Position numbers and translations under genes: made by a program | In this document: in pieces, positions 49,701-63,265 of the stretch | Numbering within the stretch: the stretch's first letter is position 1 | Layout: the number at the start of each line of letters is the position of its first letter | Source of the DNA: Lagopus muta | Lineage: Eukaryota > Chordata > Aves > Galliformes > Phasianidae | Assembly: GCF_023343835.1 (NCBI RefSeq) | Contig: NC_064439.1 | Location: 20,531,433-20,595,432, forward strand | Direction: 5' to 3' | DNA: 64,000 nt | The notes under the pieces: generated by a model | Told to the model about the DNA's origin: nothing | The model's database searches: none | The model's input: the letters and a program-made list of their open reading frames with translations, nothing else

Positions 49701-51795
49701 AGTCACAGCACTGCCATTTTCAGAAGATATTGTACCCAAAGTCATTTAAAAGTAATGTGAAATAAATACACAGTCTTTGTGATCAGCAGCATCTTTTAGC
49801 ACAGCTTGACAAAACCTTTGCAGAAATGTATTTGCCAATGGTTTTTGCCAAGAGGGTTGAATGACTATACAAAGCTAAAGTGTTCCTTCACCAGGGTGTC
49901 TGAAAATGTAACGTCACCTGTGACCAAAGAAGGCGAATGGTTTTTCTTGCAGATCTTTCAGCAAAGCACTGGTTATTTCATTAATGACAGCTGTCATGTC
50001 CTTTGCAAAAGGCTCCTTAGCGCGACTTTCTCTTCCAGGAAGCCTTACAACAGACACTACAGAAGAGACGGAAAAGAATTGCAGTCGATTCAAGTGCAAA
50101 CAGTAAAGTCATTTTCATTCAGTTTTCTCATCGGTTCTGAAAATATGCAGGTTATGTAAACTAATCCTTTTACGGTTGGTACATTGTGTTTGCTATTCCT
50201 ACTGTTATCGTTTAATCCTGTCATTAATGACAGATCAAGTCTCCATCCTCTCCTTTACTCACAGATGTTCCCTCTCCCATTGTAGTAATCTATAAAAGCC
50301 TCGAGTAAGAAATTCACTTAAAATGATAACAGGCTCAGCAGAGATAACGATCTCAGCAGAGGTTTTAAAGCAATTTTATTGTGGTGAGTACTAATAACAA
50401 TGAAAAATCCACCAATTTCACTAAAAGAATAAAGAATATCCTTTCAAGGGCAGCATTACAAAGTTAACCAACTATCAGAATCATGCAGTCCCTGTGTTCC
50501 CCTTGGAAGTCTCTTTGGGGCTGTGCACAGTAAAATGAAGAATCATCACATAAATCGATGAGCACAGTATGTCTTTTTATTACATTCCTTTCAAAAATTT
50601 GGAGTTTTCTCTCACTGCTTAAAGAAAATAAGGAATTAATAGATAAGTAAGAATGTTGGCTTCCTGAATTTTTGAAAGTAATGGGTAAGACACAAAGTAT
50701 TTTACAAGAGATAGAATAAGCTACTGCATAGTACCATAGATAATGGTACAAAAATGTTCATGTTTTTTCTTTTTTTTTTAAGACAACTAAAGCATCTGAA
50801 AGAGCATGCTGCTTTCTCCCTTTATCTGTCAGGATCTGCAGTTGTTCCTTGGCCATCTCCTTAGTAACTTTGTTGAAAGCATTTCTTTCTGAACAAAAGC
50901 CTTTCCTTTTTTCAGTTTTTACTTCTTTTAATTTCTAGGAAAGGTAGATGTGACTTATGCAAGAATTTGCAGGAAGCATGCAAGCAATTCGAGGAGCAGT
51001 ACAACTGCAATGGCAATGGCCTCCATAAATGCTAAATACTTCCTCTTTTGGGAGATCTGGGATGAGGCCTTGGTTCCTCTTCGAATAGTTCAGCATTGGA
51101 TCATTTTAGCACTAATACAGCCTGGCAGCAATTGCTTCACGCTGTAACTAAATGTAATGTCACTGTTATAAATCCATTGTTTAAACTTAAAATCTGATAA
51201 CAAGGAGTGCAGAATGATGCAAATGCTCTGGATAAATGAAATTAATTATGTGCAGCCTCCCAGTGTTAAAAAGTACTTCTTAGCTCTTCATAAGGCTTCT
51301 ATAAGGCACCACTGATGCCTTGTTTTAACACAGTTAACAGTATGCCACTGTGTTGCTGATTCTGAATATACCAGCAGTTTGTGAGGCAGCAAGCATACTA
51401 CGTGGTCTCCAGAAATTTAGCTCCAAGGATATAACTTTTTAACTTAGTCAAGTATAAGTTACAAGGTGGTACAGAAGCTTAGTAAACCCATAATCCTAAT
51501 GGAAATGTGAATTCCTTGTGGAATTCCTTTCTAGATATAAGGTCCATTGGAAAAAAGATTGCAGTGCTCTCAAGAACGTGATATTCTGTTTAAAAAAAAT
51601 GTGGTAACTACAATTCAGACTGCCCAGCTTTGTTATCTTCTGCTTTAACTACACAAATGACCAACCTTCAATTGAGCTGCTGAAGAGTTTGCCCCATTGA
51701 GCAAAATGAGAAGTTCCACCTCCAGCCCAGGGAAAGCAAATCAGCCTACAGAGAGCATTTGGCCTTTTATATGGACGAACAATCGCCTTCTCCAT
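46757..51795 (-). CDS. OLAH: oleoyl-ACP hydrolase / thioesterase II (6 coding exons, 246 residues)
   Basis: A cytosolic alpha/beta-hydrolase that cuts fatty acids off the acyl carrier protein of fatty acid synthase early, yielding medium-chain products. Exons in transcript order: 51797-51666 (ATG at 51795), 50056-49918, 49301-49202, 48183-48014, 47195-47128 and 46890-46757. They total 246 codons plus TGA. Motifs: [19 protein letters not shown] near the start, RLPGRESR (48-55), nucleophile Ser90 in FFGHSFGAY, and catalytic His in LPGGHFYLL. The expected catalytic Asp (human D212 in GSED) is Glu196 here (GSEE). The N-terminus is about 11 residues shorter before CFPW than in human (265 residues). 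An acceptor just before the ATG implies an upstream non-coding exon, not located. Some splice sites are weak (donors GTTGGT and GTACTT). Apparently intact. Confidence 0.92.
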
Positions 51796-52189
51796 GCCTG
51801 GGAAAAAATAAAAGTAACCAGTATGAAAACATCCCATCATTCTAAAGCAAATCTCTTCAGTTAAAGGAAAATTAAACTGCATTAAGTTTAATTTATAACA
51901 GTGGGCTAATATTCTCTATCATCAGAGCTGCTTGCGCTGTGACAACAGTCAGTTAGATATGAGATAATCTTCATGCAACAATGAAAACCAGTTTTATAGA
52001 ACCAGTTTTATAGAATGCTTTTATAGAGGTGATGGAATAGCATTGGGCAACACCTTTGGCAGTATTTTCTTCTATTTGAGTCATTGGCCACAAGGAATAT
52101 CGCAAGCAGCAAAAGAAATTGATCTGGGGTTTCGAGTTGGCTCTTCAAAAACACAGGCTTTTAGAAGATATCCCAAAATATAAGATCCA

Positions 52190-52720
52190 TCTGAAGACAT
52201 AGAAAACACAATGATCACATAGTTCAGTATTCTGTCTATAAAAGCAGTGACAATGGACCTCCATGGAACAGCTGGATGCAGTTTCTTTATATACAGAAAA
52301 CATCTATGAAATTTCTCATTTATGTACTTATCCAGTCTCCCCTTACATCCACATAGTCAGCACCCACAACACCCTTTTGCAATGAGTTGTGCTGTCCATT
52401 GCATGAAGAATGATTTCTATTCTGAATCTGACTCCTACAACTTCTTTTGATGCCCTCAAGTAGCCACATAAGGAATGCAAATGGGAATCCCTCCGAATCT
52501 CCGCTAAGCATTTCTGAAATCATCTGCCACATTCTCTCAACCCTCATTCAGCTTCCAGAACGAAAAAGCCTGGCTTGCTTTAATAATCTTCATATGGCAG
52601 TGCTTCTGCATTCATGGCTATGATCATTGCCCTTTTCTGTTTTCTCATTTTGTTGTACCCTTTTTGAGATGATGGAATTACCAGAACCACGCTTAGCTGT
52701 AGCGTAGCAGCTTTAGTGCT
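52190..52720 (-). mobile_element. ancient CR1/L3-like LINE remnant, minus orientation
   Basis: The order of segments (CCCTTACATCCACATAGTCA, GCACCCACAACACCCTTTTG, CAATGAGTTG, later AATCTTCATATGG, GATCATTGCCCTTTTCTG and TTGTACCCTTTTTGAGATGA) is that of old CR1-type repeats found across reptiles and birds, read backwards. It is heavily diverged and older than the typical bird CR1 copies nearby. Boundaries are approximate. Confidence 0.65.
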
Positions 52721-54671
52721 TCTGGTTACTGACAGACAGAAGTAGCACTGACGCAAGATCTGTAACTACTCTGTTCTTTTTACTGAGAGGAGAAACAGGA
52801 TCAAAGAGGCCAGCTGCATTGTTCTTAAGTCTTTTCTATCAGAAGAGTTATTCTCAACCATTCTTCTTCTTTCTTGACTTTATTATTGAAGGTTAGGTTG
52901 GTGGACATGAGCACAGAGGTGACATCCCACTGCTTACTGCATACCAGGCTCTGTTCCCCCAAACAGGAATACCAGGCACAGATAAATTGCTTAGAAGTGA
53001 CAGTGAAACAGAATTTGTAGAAAATCTGCAACCATTGAAATAAACTCACAGGTTCCTGATAAAAAGACTGTAAAACTAATAGGAGATAAATATAAGCAGC
53101 TTAAAAAAGAGCAACGTTTCCAAGATGCTTAAAGTCATCACAGGTATTACTTCTCACTCTGAATACAGCTTGGTATATGTAAGAGCGGATGACTGTTCAT
53201 AAAATAAACCTATATGCTTATATGTAGTCTTTTTTACCTGCTTACGAAAGTATGAGAAGTGCAACCGGATCAGAGTAGGCAGCAATTCTCGCCAATTTTA
53301 ATGCAAACAAGAAAGAAGAAAATCTATGGTGATGCTGCTGTAGCTAAAGATTTTTGGGCATGTTTAAATTAACATTTATTAAGAATCATTTCAAAGAAAC
53401 TCTAAGAAAAGCAAGCCAAGCAAACTTGGATCAAAAGTTAACTGGCAAAAGATGTGTCTCAAAGTCAGTGAGGTATGGAGGAACCACCACAGCAGAAGCC
53501 ATAATTCCTTAGGTAGATTCACACAGCATCAGTACCACCAGTCCCATTTACATATTCCTCACAAAGACAGAAACAAACATTTTGGAAGCCTTTTAACTTG
53601 GCAGACAAGGAAGAATAGAAAAATCTCTTTTCAAACCGATTCTAAAGATGACAGAAAAATAGCAGGCATGAGAAAGAAGCACATTTAGCCGAGTCCTTGA
53701 ACTATTTCATGATACATTACCAGTCACTGAGAATCTTTCACGCTTTCTACTCATACAGGTTTATCCCGTTATTGTCCAACTTACCTTAGAAGCAAAGTAC
53801 CTGAAAAATCACCAATGCAAGTGCCAAGAAATGACAGCCCAAGGGCTGAATCAGTGCTCTGTAACGAGAAGAAAGAATCAAACTTTATGTATCAGCAGAT
53901 GTGAGGTGAAGCCAGTCGTGCAGGTGAGGAAGGAATATGATTCAGGTGGAAGAGTCGCTCGCTTTATGTCTTTTCTGAAGGGGAGGAGTCTATGCATAGA
54001 AAAAAGGCAGGGACTGAAGCACAGAACATCCCAAAAAAAGACTGGGACATCTGGGCGTGGCATCAAGCGGTGTAAGAAGGGTGTCCACATCGATCCCAGC
54101 AATTTAAGCAGCATAGGTTAGCACACCAATGACAGCATGGAAGTTGTGGCAATTTTACTACTGGCAGTCCACAACCTAGATGAAAAAAAAAAGCCTTTGC
54201 AAAGCAACCAAGAACAGCCAGCCGTTTAGGAAAACTATGTTCAGATTTACAGTGCTCACACCACTGCTGGGCAATTTTGTAAAGGGCTGAAGATGTGAAC
54301 GTCATTGTCTGATTTAAATAAAACCCTACATTTGTTTACTGGGGCAGTTATAATTTCAACAAGCTGGAAACATGAACACACTGGTTACATGTGATGGTTT
54401 TGTGTCATCTCCCAAGTTGTGCTTCTGAAGATGCTATCAGCAACCTAAAAATCCCAGTGTATTTTGTAACTGCATTTGTAGCACTAGGAATATTGCCATC
54501 TTTTTTCTTCTTTTTAGTATTGCTCTAACAAAAATAACAGCAATAGTAATAAAGTAAGGATATTCCAAAGCATTGGCCAAAACTAACAGACCAGAGTGCC
54601 AAAGTGTGTTGTGATCCTTAACTTCAGATACATCAGTTGGATTACTCTGTAGTTTTCACATTATTGCTGCT

Positions 54672-54842
54672 ACTGCTGCCCAGAGAGCAGTGGGTGCCCC
54701 AGCCCTGGAGGTGCTCAAGGCCGGGTTGGATGGGGCCCTGGGCAGCCTGAGCTGGTGGGGGGCAACCCTGCCCATGGCAGGGCAGTGGGACTGCATGGGC
54801 TTTAGGGTCCCTTCCAGCCCAAGACCTTCTGTGATTCTGTCA
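54672..54842 (+). mobile_element. CR1 LINE 3' end, plus orientation
   Basis: Short, consensus-like CR1 tail: GTGGGTGCCCCAGCCCTGGA, GGTGCTCAAGGCCGGGTTGG, GGCCCTGGGCAGCCTGAGCT, GGGTCCCTTCCAGCCCAAG and the end CTTCTGTGATTCTGTCA. Low divergence suggests one of the younger copies in the window. Confidence 0.92.
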
Positions 54843-57394
54843 CTATCATTATTCTCCATTTTTCCTTATCTCTCTAGGAGACTGAGAAATGTGTGGTGCT
54901 GGTTGAAAAGCGCACTTGCTGGCCCAGCCAGTCAGCTGAGCTTCCCCAGGTGAGGTCTGCAGCCTTCCATTCACTGCTGATTTCCTGCTGTCCTGGGAAC
55001 TCTCAATCAGGACAAAAGACCTCATGCAAACGATAACAAGAAAGCCTTCCCCATCCCTCCTCTCCCAGCTGCAGCTGTTTCCATGGGAACAGGCATGGGG
55101 AAGGCGAGGGCTTGGCAGTGAATGCTAATCACGGGCTCTGCAAACTTCCAGATGGCCAAAGTCAGAATGCCAACAGCCGCTAAGGTTCTTTCATAGCACG
55201 TCTGTGTCGCAATTAATATGAAGTAAGATGCGGCACACCTATGTTTGGAAGGTGCACAATTTAAAGCAGCTTATAGTGGCTGACTAGTCCTGACCTGTGC
55301 TGTTATGCCCAACAGGGCTCCTCCACATGATGCTAACAGACGCATCTGCTTATAACTTACCATTTATAATAAAGCTCCTAATGTGCTATATTTACTCCAA
55401 CCTCACATGGTGGTAATTATCAAATCAGACACATAACATTGATGTCCTGAAAGCCGGCTGTTAAAACATCAGGTTCAGCAATGTTGCTCCTAGAGTAATA
55501 AAATATTACTGGAAATGACTGTTTTCTAACTAAGGTTGAAAATAAAATATGTTAAGAATAAGATTCTGAAAGCACAGCATTAAACAAGTAGCATGACATT
55601 TCCTTAAGAACAGTGAATTACAAGTTGTAAGTTCTGGTTGGTTTTGTTTACCTTCTAACGTTTTCTCTCAGTATCAAAGAATGTTCATTTTTCAAACAAA
55701 AATTGGTGAATTAACATTTTCACAAATGAAGTATTTCCAACAGATGCTACTCTCAACCAAAATTATTTTTCACTTTCATCTTCATCCCTAAGAACAAGGT
55801 CTTTACAGAAGCAAATTTGCCAACTGCAGAAGTCCAGAATTTCCTCCTCCTTAAAGATTTCTTAGCTGCTGCTCTATTGGCAATTTTCATTCTCTTTTGT
55901 GCAACAACAGGAACACAAAGGGACCTAGCAGTAGGTCACGAAGACTGTGAGTGAAACACTTACCAGGCAACTGGCAAGTATGATTCTATCAGAAATAATG
56001 AAAGCAAGCATATTTTTTATGCACTACTTACAATTCTGGAAGCCAAACAATGTAATCTTTGTCTAGGAGTAAAACCATTGCTGGAGCAGTTGCAATTCAC
56101 TAAAAGTAATTTAACATGTCTCATTTTGAAAGCTAAAATCAGCACATACAGATCTCTGCAGTAAAGCAAAAAAGGAGCACTGTTTCTTGGTTGCACACGT
56201 AAGATTTGAAGAACTAAGTCATGTATGTTGCTTTATAAAGGTTGGCTCTTATTATAGCCCATTGTAAAATACGTTGGATTATATGTACTGCAAGCCATTT
56301 AATTTGCTTTCTCCTCTGTAAATCATCGCTTACTGTCAATAATTATTATTTTAACGAACCTTTGCCACTTTAGCATCTTTACTACAACTATGCATTACTT
56401 TGTGGTCACTATTCTTCAAAGGATAAACTTAAATCTTTCCCTTTTAGGAGTATTCATGGAGAGACATGTAATTAAGCAGTTCTCATTCTACCTGAAGGAA
56501 GAGCTGCAGTAAGCCTCCTCTCTAGGGCAGTCTTGAGACAATCTTAAATAAATGAAAAATGTCCCTTTATTGCTTTTAAGTATGCAGAAGTAAATATGGA
56601 CTGAACAGCAGAATTTACAAAATGGAAGACTTCAGAGATGTATTAGAGACTGGGAAAGATGAGTGCCACCAGGTAGAGTAGTGAATAATCTCACCTGGAA
56701 TTCTGCCTATCATACTGGTCAGCCTCTTCAATAAAGGTAACTTCAAGCTGGATTAGATAGCTAGAATACAGAGCTTATGGAAGAGAAGTGAGGGCACTTT
56801 GAATAACGAGTACAGACTGTCCATGAATTTAACCATAACTAGAAATAGGATTTTAACCCATCACATTCTGAAATAGCTTTCCAGACAAGAGCAGAAAAAC
56901 TAGCTGTGTTAAGATGGCAATTCAGGTTATTAAAGTGGTTGTATAACGTGGGTGAACCCTTTCGGTACCACACTGCTATTAGCTTGATGAAAGAATGCAT
57001 CTGCAGACAAGGAAAGAAAGCCAGCTACTGCAATGCTGAAAGAACAGTTCTGCTAACAGAGGGCCAGTTTACTTTAACAAATACAAAGCCCTTTTCATTA
57101 CTGTACTCAGTATGTAGTGTATGCAATAAAGTCAGACCACTAAAGCCTGGTAACTAAGAAAGAAAATAAAATAAAGGTGTATTAAAAATAGAGAAAACAG
57201 GAAATCTGGAGGGACTAGGACTCATAGAAAAGCTGGCTTTTCAGCCTTGCACAGGATTATTATGTGTAGAAGTTACATTAGAAATGTTCAGTCTGTATAC
57301 AGGACTGACTATGGAAAATATAATGAAATGAAATAGATGCAGTCTGGGTACAGACTGGGTACAGTGACAGTGATGGAAATACGGATAGGTGATG

Positions 57395-57470
57395 ATGGCA
57401 GCAACTGATGATGTGTTGATGGTTGTACTAGATGATCTTACTGGTCTTTTCCAAACTTAATGATTCCACA
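57395..57470 (+). mobile_element. short CR1-F-like 3' tail, plus orientation
   Basis: TTGATGGTTGTACTAGATGA, TCTTACTGGTCTTTTCCAAA and CTTAATGATTCCA match the 3' tail of a CR1-F type copy. Only about 75 bp are clear. Confidence 0.7.
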
Positions 57471-59175
57471 TACTGTTGTCTCAGATGCATCACACATCTT
57501 CAAAAGCAAATTTGGGTCTTCAGTATTGGAAAACTAGTTAACAGCTTGGGGACAAACCTTATTCTATAGAAATGTTTTCAATCAGTAAAGAAAACTAAAA
57601 TTTCAAGGCAGGGATCCAAACGTTATCCAGTTCTTTGACTGAAGATCAAGATATAAAATCTGACTGCAGCACTTCCAGGAAGCAATAACAAATGAGAGAA
57701 AAGTTATCAAGTGCTACAAGCTATTAAGACAATGCAAACTGTCAGTAAGAAAGCTACTCTTAGTGTTCTGCTCCTTGTAAATAAAAATAAATAGTAGTCC
57801 TATAAACACCACAGTTATCCTCAGTGCAAAAAAAAAAAAGGGGGGGAAAACATAATTGGCACTGTAAACTCCATTCCATTCATAGGAAAAGATAGAGACA
57901 TTTTTCAAGAACTCAGCGTGAACCTGAAGTCAGAAAAAGAGTGTTTCCTTTAGGTACAACCTGTGACACTCCTGAAAAATTTTTCAAATCTTTCAGTAGA
58001 TACCTCAGGGTTTGAATGATATACACACCAGTTTGAGGGCTGAAGTGCTCCACTGTAAACTGAGTAACATTTTAGAAAGAAGGAGATTGAATGAGAAATG
58101 CAGTCAACTGCCAAGAATCCAGAAACTCCCAAAAAGCATCAAAGGCAACATTTCAGGGTGGACAGAAATAAACTGAAGCAGAAGAAACCTACAAACATCT
58201 AAACCAGGGATTACACCTGTACCCTGAAAACTTCCCCTAAGGGCAATCAAAGAAATGCATGAATAAAGAAAATCACTGACAGAGATGACCTAAGAATGAA
58301 AAAGAAGGCAGACCTGATGTGAATCCTTAAAAAATCATAAGCAAGGCATTAGGTCTAATGTACAGTAAACAAATGAAGCAACTAAAGTTACATGGAAGGA
58401 CTTACAGAAGATACCCAGAAGTTGTACCACAAGTCTCTGATAAAATAGTCCTTCCAGACATGCAAAGCTGAGCCTCATACAAAAAAAGAACCTACTGCAC
58501 ACCCCAGAAGGTAGTAATTCCATCACTACATGGAGCAAATATGCAATCTGATAACAAATCATTAGGAAATGGCATGAGGAAACCATTGCTGAATGCTCTC
58601 AGGCATGTTAATAGCATGAAAGTTCTTCTATAAGAGGATAAAAAATTTCTGATAGAAGTGTATTTATCAGGACCTTAAACTTGTCTTAGCAAAGTGTACG
58701 TGTGTAGGCTGCTAACCTTCCACAGCATAGCACCACAGGCTCTGTAGAACTGGTGTTAACAAACATTTGCAACATATTCATGCTTACTTCTGGAGATTCT
58801 AAGAAAGCCAGGAAAATCCATAGTGCTACAGCAGCAAAACTGTTAGTATTGCAAGTATAATCAAAGAAATGCCTATTGCACTTTCCTAAGAAATAATTGA
58901 TAAATTGTGAAGGATGGGATTTTGTCTAAAGTGGGCACAACAGTGACAGTAGTAGATAAAAGAATAAATATACAACAATAGATATGTGCAGTGAAATAAA
59001 GAATATCTCAGCTGGTCAGGAAAAGATGCATAGCTGAGAGCACAGACTACATTTATTGACAACAAAAATCAACCAAGAGCCTGGGAAAAGGTCATGATAT
59101 ATACATTCACTTTTAACGCAGAGGCTACCTCTCCAAAGCAGATTACAGCTTCAGCTTCTGGACACTGGAGTGCAG

Positions 59176-59702
59176 AATCAAATCACAGAATTGGTTGAGG
59201 ACCTTCAAAAGTCATCTGATCCAACTCTCCTGCAATGAACAGGGACACGTACAGCTAGACCGGGGTGCTCAGAGCCCCATCCAGCCTCACCTTGAATGTT
59301 GCCATCACTCTGGGCAACCTGTACCAATGCCTCATCACCATTGTTGTAAAAAACTTTTTTCTTATACCCAAATCTAAATTCCCCCTTTTAGTTTGAAACC
59401 ATTTCCATTTGCCCAATCACAGCAGACCCTGCTAAAGTGTCCCCTGCTTTCTCACAGATCCCCTTTAGATACTGAAAGGTCACTCTAAGCTCTCCCCAGA
59501 GCCTTCTCTTCTCCAGGCTGAACAGCCCCACCTCTCTCAGCCTGTCCTCACAGGGGAGGTATTCCATCCCTTGGATCATTTTTGTGGCCCTCCTCTGGAT
59601 GCAATTCCAGCAGGTCCACATCTCTCCACATCTAGATACAGTACCCCAGGTGAGGTCTCACAGTGCAGAGTAGAGAGGCAGGAACCACCCTGCTGCCCAG
59701 TG
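59176..59702 (-). mobile_element. CR1 LINE fragment, minus orientation
   Basis: Begins AATCACAGAATTGGTTGAGG and continues through CATCCAGCCTCACCTTGAAT, CTCTTCTCCAGGCTGAACAG, CAGCCTGTCCTCACAGGGGA and TTTGTGGCCCTCCTCTGGAT. The minus frame 59621-59388 still reads WNCIQRRATKMIQGMEYLP and FSLEKRRLWGELRVTFQYLK, part of the ORF2 C-terminus. 5'-truncated. Confidence 0.92.
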
Positions 59703-61582
59703 CCAAGATCATAGACATTTGGTGCATAGGCACAACAAACAACAAATTCTGCAGTGTACCAAATTGTAGTACATCGGCTAACTTGAAGAAACTATTCATT
59801 GTCAGCCAACAGGCTTGATAAAGGTTAAAATAAGTCATAATAGATTGTTGTTTCTTTTTTTATAGCCTAAGGATACATACTCTACGTAAGGATTATCAAG
59901 GAAAAAATCATTGATGACAAATTGATATCCCTTGATAATTTGCTGATAGAGGAGAAAGGAAACATAATTATCAACATATATAATCAGGACAACAAATATT
60001 CATTTGGCAAGGAAAGCATCATGCCCGGACTGGATGTTAACTACAAAATGAATGCAAGACCAGGGGGGAAACAAGACCTTGCATGCCGAGCAGTAAAAGA
60101 AGCAGAATTTGAAATGAAATGGGATGGTGGCAAGAGCCATGGCACAACTACAGCCTCAGTTCATTCCCAGCCTTTTGGACCAGTAGTTCAGCAAACTCTT
60201 GCATTACAGATAAGGAAGGAATACAGGCATTTCATTGGAAATTGAAAGAAGAAATACAAATTTGAAGAAAGTGCTTAAAAAAAACCTCAGCCAAACAATA
60301 AAAAAGTATGTACATGGCTTGAATACTAACTGCACCCACTTACTTAAGAAAATTAATTTTCTCCTAATGTCAGTTAGCATATAGTGCATGAGCAATCTCA
60401 CAACAAATAAAACATAAATACTGACTGAGCAGCACGATTACCATCTGCAGTGGGTGGCCACTAGAGTTAACTGAGCACAATGTAGACAGCGATAGCTTAT
60501 GACTGTCTCCACCTTCCTTTAGGCAGTGTTGTTGCACCTATCACTCACAAACAGAATGAATGAGAGCATATGTGCTGAGGGGCTTGTGCTAAGAACTTGG
60601 GATATTTTTTCCTTGATATCTGATGCATTTTTCTTTGAAAAAGGTTGTTTATTCAGGTGTCACTTTCATTATCAGTTGCTGTAAGGATTACTGCTCCATG
60701 GCACCACCTACAGCTTTCCCAGTATCACAAAAAGTCTTCACTGCCCACTTACCTTCTAGCTCTGATACATGTAAAGCAGCCATATGAGTCAAAAGGAGAA
60801 CTGGGTAAAAAATATTTACACAAAGTAATGAATGCTGTAGGCATAAATCCACAGATGTTTTCTCCTCAAATTTAACTTGATCTTGATGACGGCAGAAGTA
60901 ATCCTGCCCTTCCCAGCTTCCCAAAGTATAGTTTTCTATCCCAATTTTTCTGTCAACACTAACAACAACACTAACACAACAAGTAGAGCAGCTTATCAAG
61001 CTGAGAACTAATGCTTACTTTGTAGGTTAGTTTTCAGATAAATCAGTCAGCAGATCCCATACAGTTTCATCATCCTCCTGCTGATAAGAGGAAAGGGACA
61101 AGAATTCATAACATTTTTTGCAAAGTGACCTACTTCAGCCAGCTGGCAAGATGCACACGGAGATTACATACACATTCCCAAAATTTGGATGTAGAAGACA
61201 GATCTGTGGTAACCTAATGGAGTCATTTGCCTTTAAGAATTATTTTACAACTCTTAATTAAAAGAAAAGACAACAACAACAAAATGAAAAAAAAAAAACC
61301 CTGCAGAGTCTGTATTGCTGGTTACAAGACACCTTCAGTTGATCTCATTGTAATTCAGGAAAAAAAATAGCCACACATAATAAGGAATTATTACATGAAC
61401 AAATGATCTTTTGGGGCACACATTCAACTGAATCTGAACTTATGTGAAATCTAGGCAGTTCTAGTTAGGGAAGGCAGTTCTAAAAAAATCATAGCTTATT
61501 TCTAAGTTGTCTTTATCTTTCAAGTGCTCCCATCTTTCAGCCTTTTATCTAAGATCCGAGTTAGATTGTTGCACTGACAACG

Positions 61583-62400
61583 GAATCATAGAATTGTTTT
61601 AGCTGGAAGGAATCTTTAAGATCATCCAGTTCCAATCTCCCTGCTACAGGCAGGGACACCTACCTGTAGACCATGCTTCTCACAGCCCCATCCAGCCTGG
61701 CCTTGAATGCCTCCAGGTACAGGGCACCCACAACCTTGCTGAGCATCCTGCTCCAGTGTCTCACCACACTCACAGTAAAGAATTTCTTCCTAATACCTAG
61801 TCTAAATCTACCCTCTTCCAGTTTAAAACCATTTCCCCTCATCCTGTCACTATCTGCCCTTGTAAAAAGTCCCTCCCCAGCTTTTCCATAGGCTCCCTTC
61901 GGGTACTGGAAGGCCCCTGTAAGGTCCCCCTGGAGCCTTCTCTTCTCCTCACAGAGGAGGCTCAGAGTGCTCCAGCCCTCTGATAATCTTTGTGGCCCTC
62001 CTCTGGACCCTCTCCAACAGCTCCACGTCCTTCTTGTGTTGGAGGTCCCAGAACTGGACACAGTACTCCAGGTGGGGGTCTCAGGAGAGCAGAGTAGAGG
62101 GGCAGAATCACCTCCTTTGACCTGCTGGTCACACTTCTCTTGATGTAAGCCGGGTTACAGCTGGTCTTTTGGGCTGCAAGCTGACTCATGCTGAGTCTTT
62201 CATAAACTGACACCCCCAAATCCTTCTCCTCAGGGCTGCTCTCAAGCCATTCTCCACCCAGCCTGTATTTATTGCCCCATCCCAAGTGCAGACCTTGCAT
62301 TTGGAAAGCTTGAACTTCATGAGGTTGGAATGGGCCCACCTCTCAGGAATGTCCAGGTACTTCTGGATGGCATCCCTTCCCTCTACAGAGTCAACTGCAC
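61583..62400 (-). mobile_element. CR1 LINE fragment of about 0.8 kb, minus orientation
   Basis: The longest CR1 piece in the window. It starts AATCATAGAATTGTTTTAGC and carries readable ORF2 parts on the minus strand: FTRADSDRMRGNGFKLEEGR, FTVSVVRHWSRMLSKVVGA and, further in, GLHLGWGNKYRLGGEWLESS and SPEEKDLGVSVYERLSMSQ. These lie downstream of the reverse transcriptase core, which is absent. 5'-truncated and inactive. Confidence 0.93.
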
Positions 62401-62750
62401 CAAGGTATTATGATATATAAAAATTCCTCTGTACAATCAAGACTTTCCTGGATTGTACCTTTTCTTAACCACACATTTTAAATTTGGTATATGATCCAAT
62501 CAATTAAAGGCAGCCAAAATATGCTTGAGATAGTTCACAGTCAAAAATACATATTTTTTATTTTTATTATTTTATTTTTATGGAGCTATTGGCAAAGAAA
62601 TGGTTCAGTGTGAAAAAAGTATGAATTTTGTTTCAAGAAAATATTCCCTAGAGAAGTGTATATTCCATTACTCTCTCTACATTTAGAATACATTAAAAAT
62701 CCTAGTTGTATAAAAAGCAGTATAAAAGATGAAAAGAGCAGGCAGATAAA

Positions 62751-63265
62751 TCAAAGAATAATTTAGGCTGGAAGAAATCTCTACAGATCATATAGTCCAA
62801 AACCCCCAAACAACCAGGGCCATCTTTGAAGTCTGACTCAATTTTAAAGCTAGGTGAGTTTGGAGCCATATCTAGCTGAGTTCTGAATATCTCCAAGGAC
62901 ACAGATTCCACAGTCTCCCTGGGTAACCCAGTTCCAGAGCGTGACCAGGCCCACAGTGAAGGTAATTTTCTTCTCATTTTTCTTTCCCCTGTTGCAGTTC
63001 ATGTCTTTTGGTGCCTGTGCTTTTGCTGGGTACCCCCAGAGAAGAGCATACCACTTCCTTCTTTGTACCTTTCCATAAAAGAGGTGAAGGTATTAATTAA
63101 ATCCCCATTTAGCATTCTCAGCCTCTGCTTGCACATCATCCATTCCGGCCACAATGGCAGCAGCCCCTGTCAGACTCCTTTCAGGATGTCAATAGCTTTC
63201 TTGTACAGAGGATTCCAAAATGAATACAGATGTGGTCTTGCAGCACATTTAGCAGCACATTTAAA
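62751..63265 (-). mobile_element. older CR1 LINE fragment, minus orientation
   Basis: A diverged copy starting GAATAATTTAGGCTGGAAGA, with GATTCCACAGTCTCCCTGGG, AACCCAGTTCCAGAGCGTGA and GAATACAGATGTGGTCTTGC. It lies 350 bp from the copy at 61583-62400 and is clearly more diverged, so the two are separate insertions of different age. Confidence 0.8.

Noticed and set aside
59922-60245. 107-codon plus-strand frame beyond OLAH
   Set aside because: Not recognised as any gene or transposon protein; isolated, with no splice or promoter signals.
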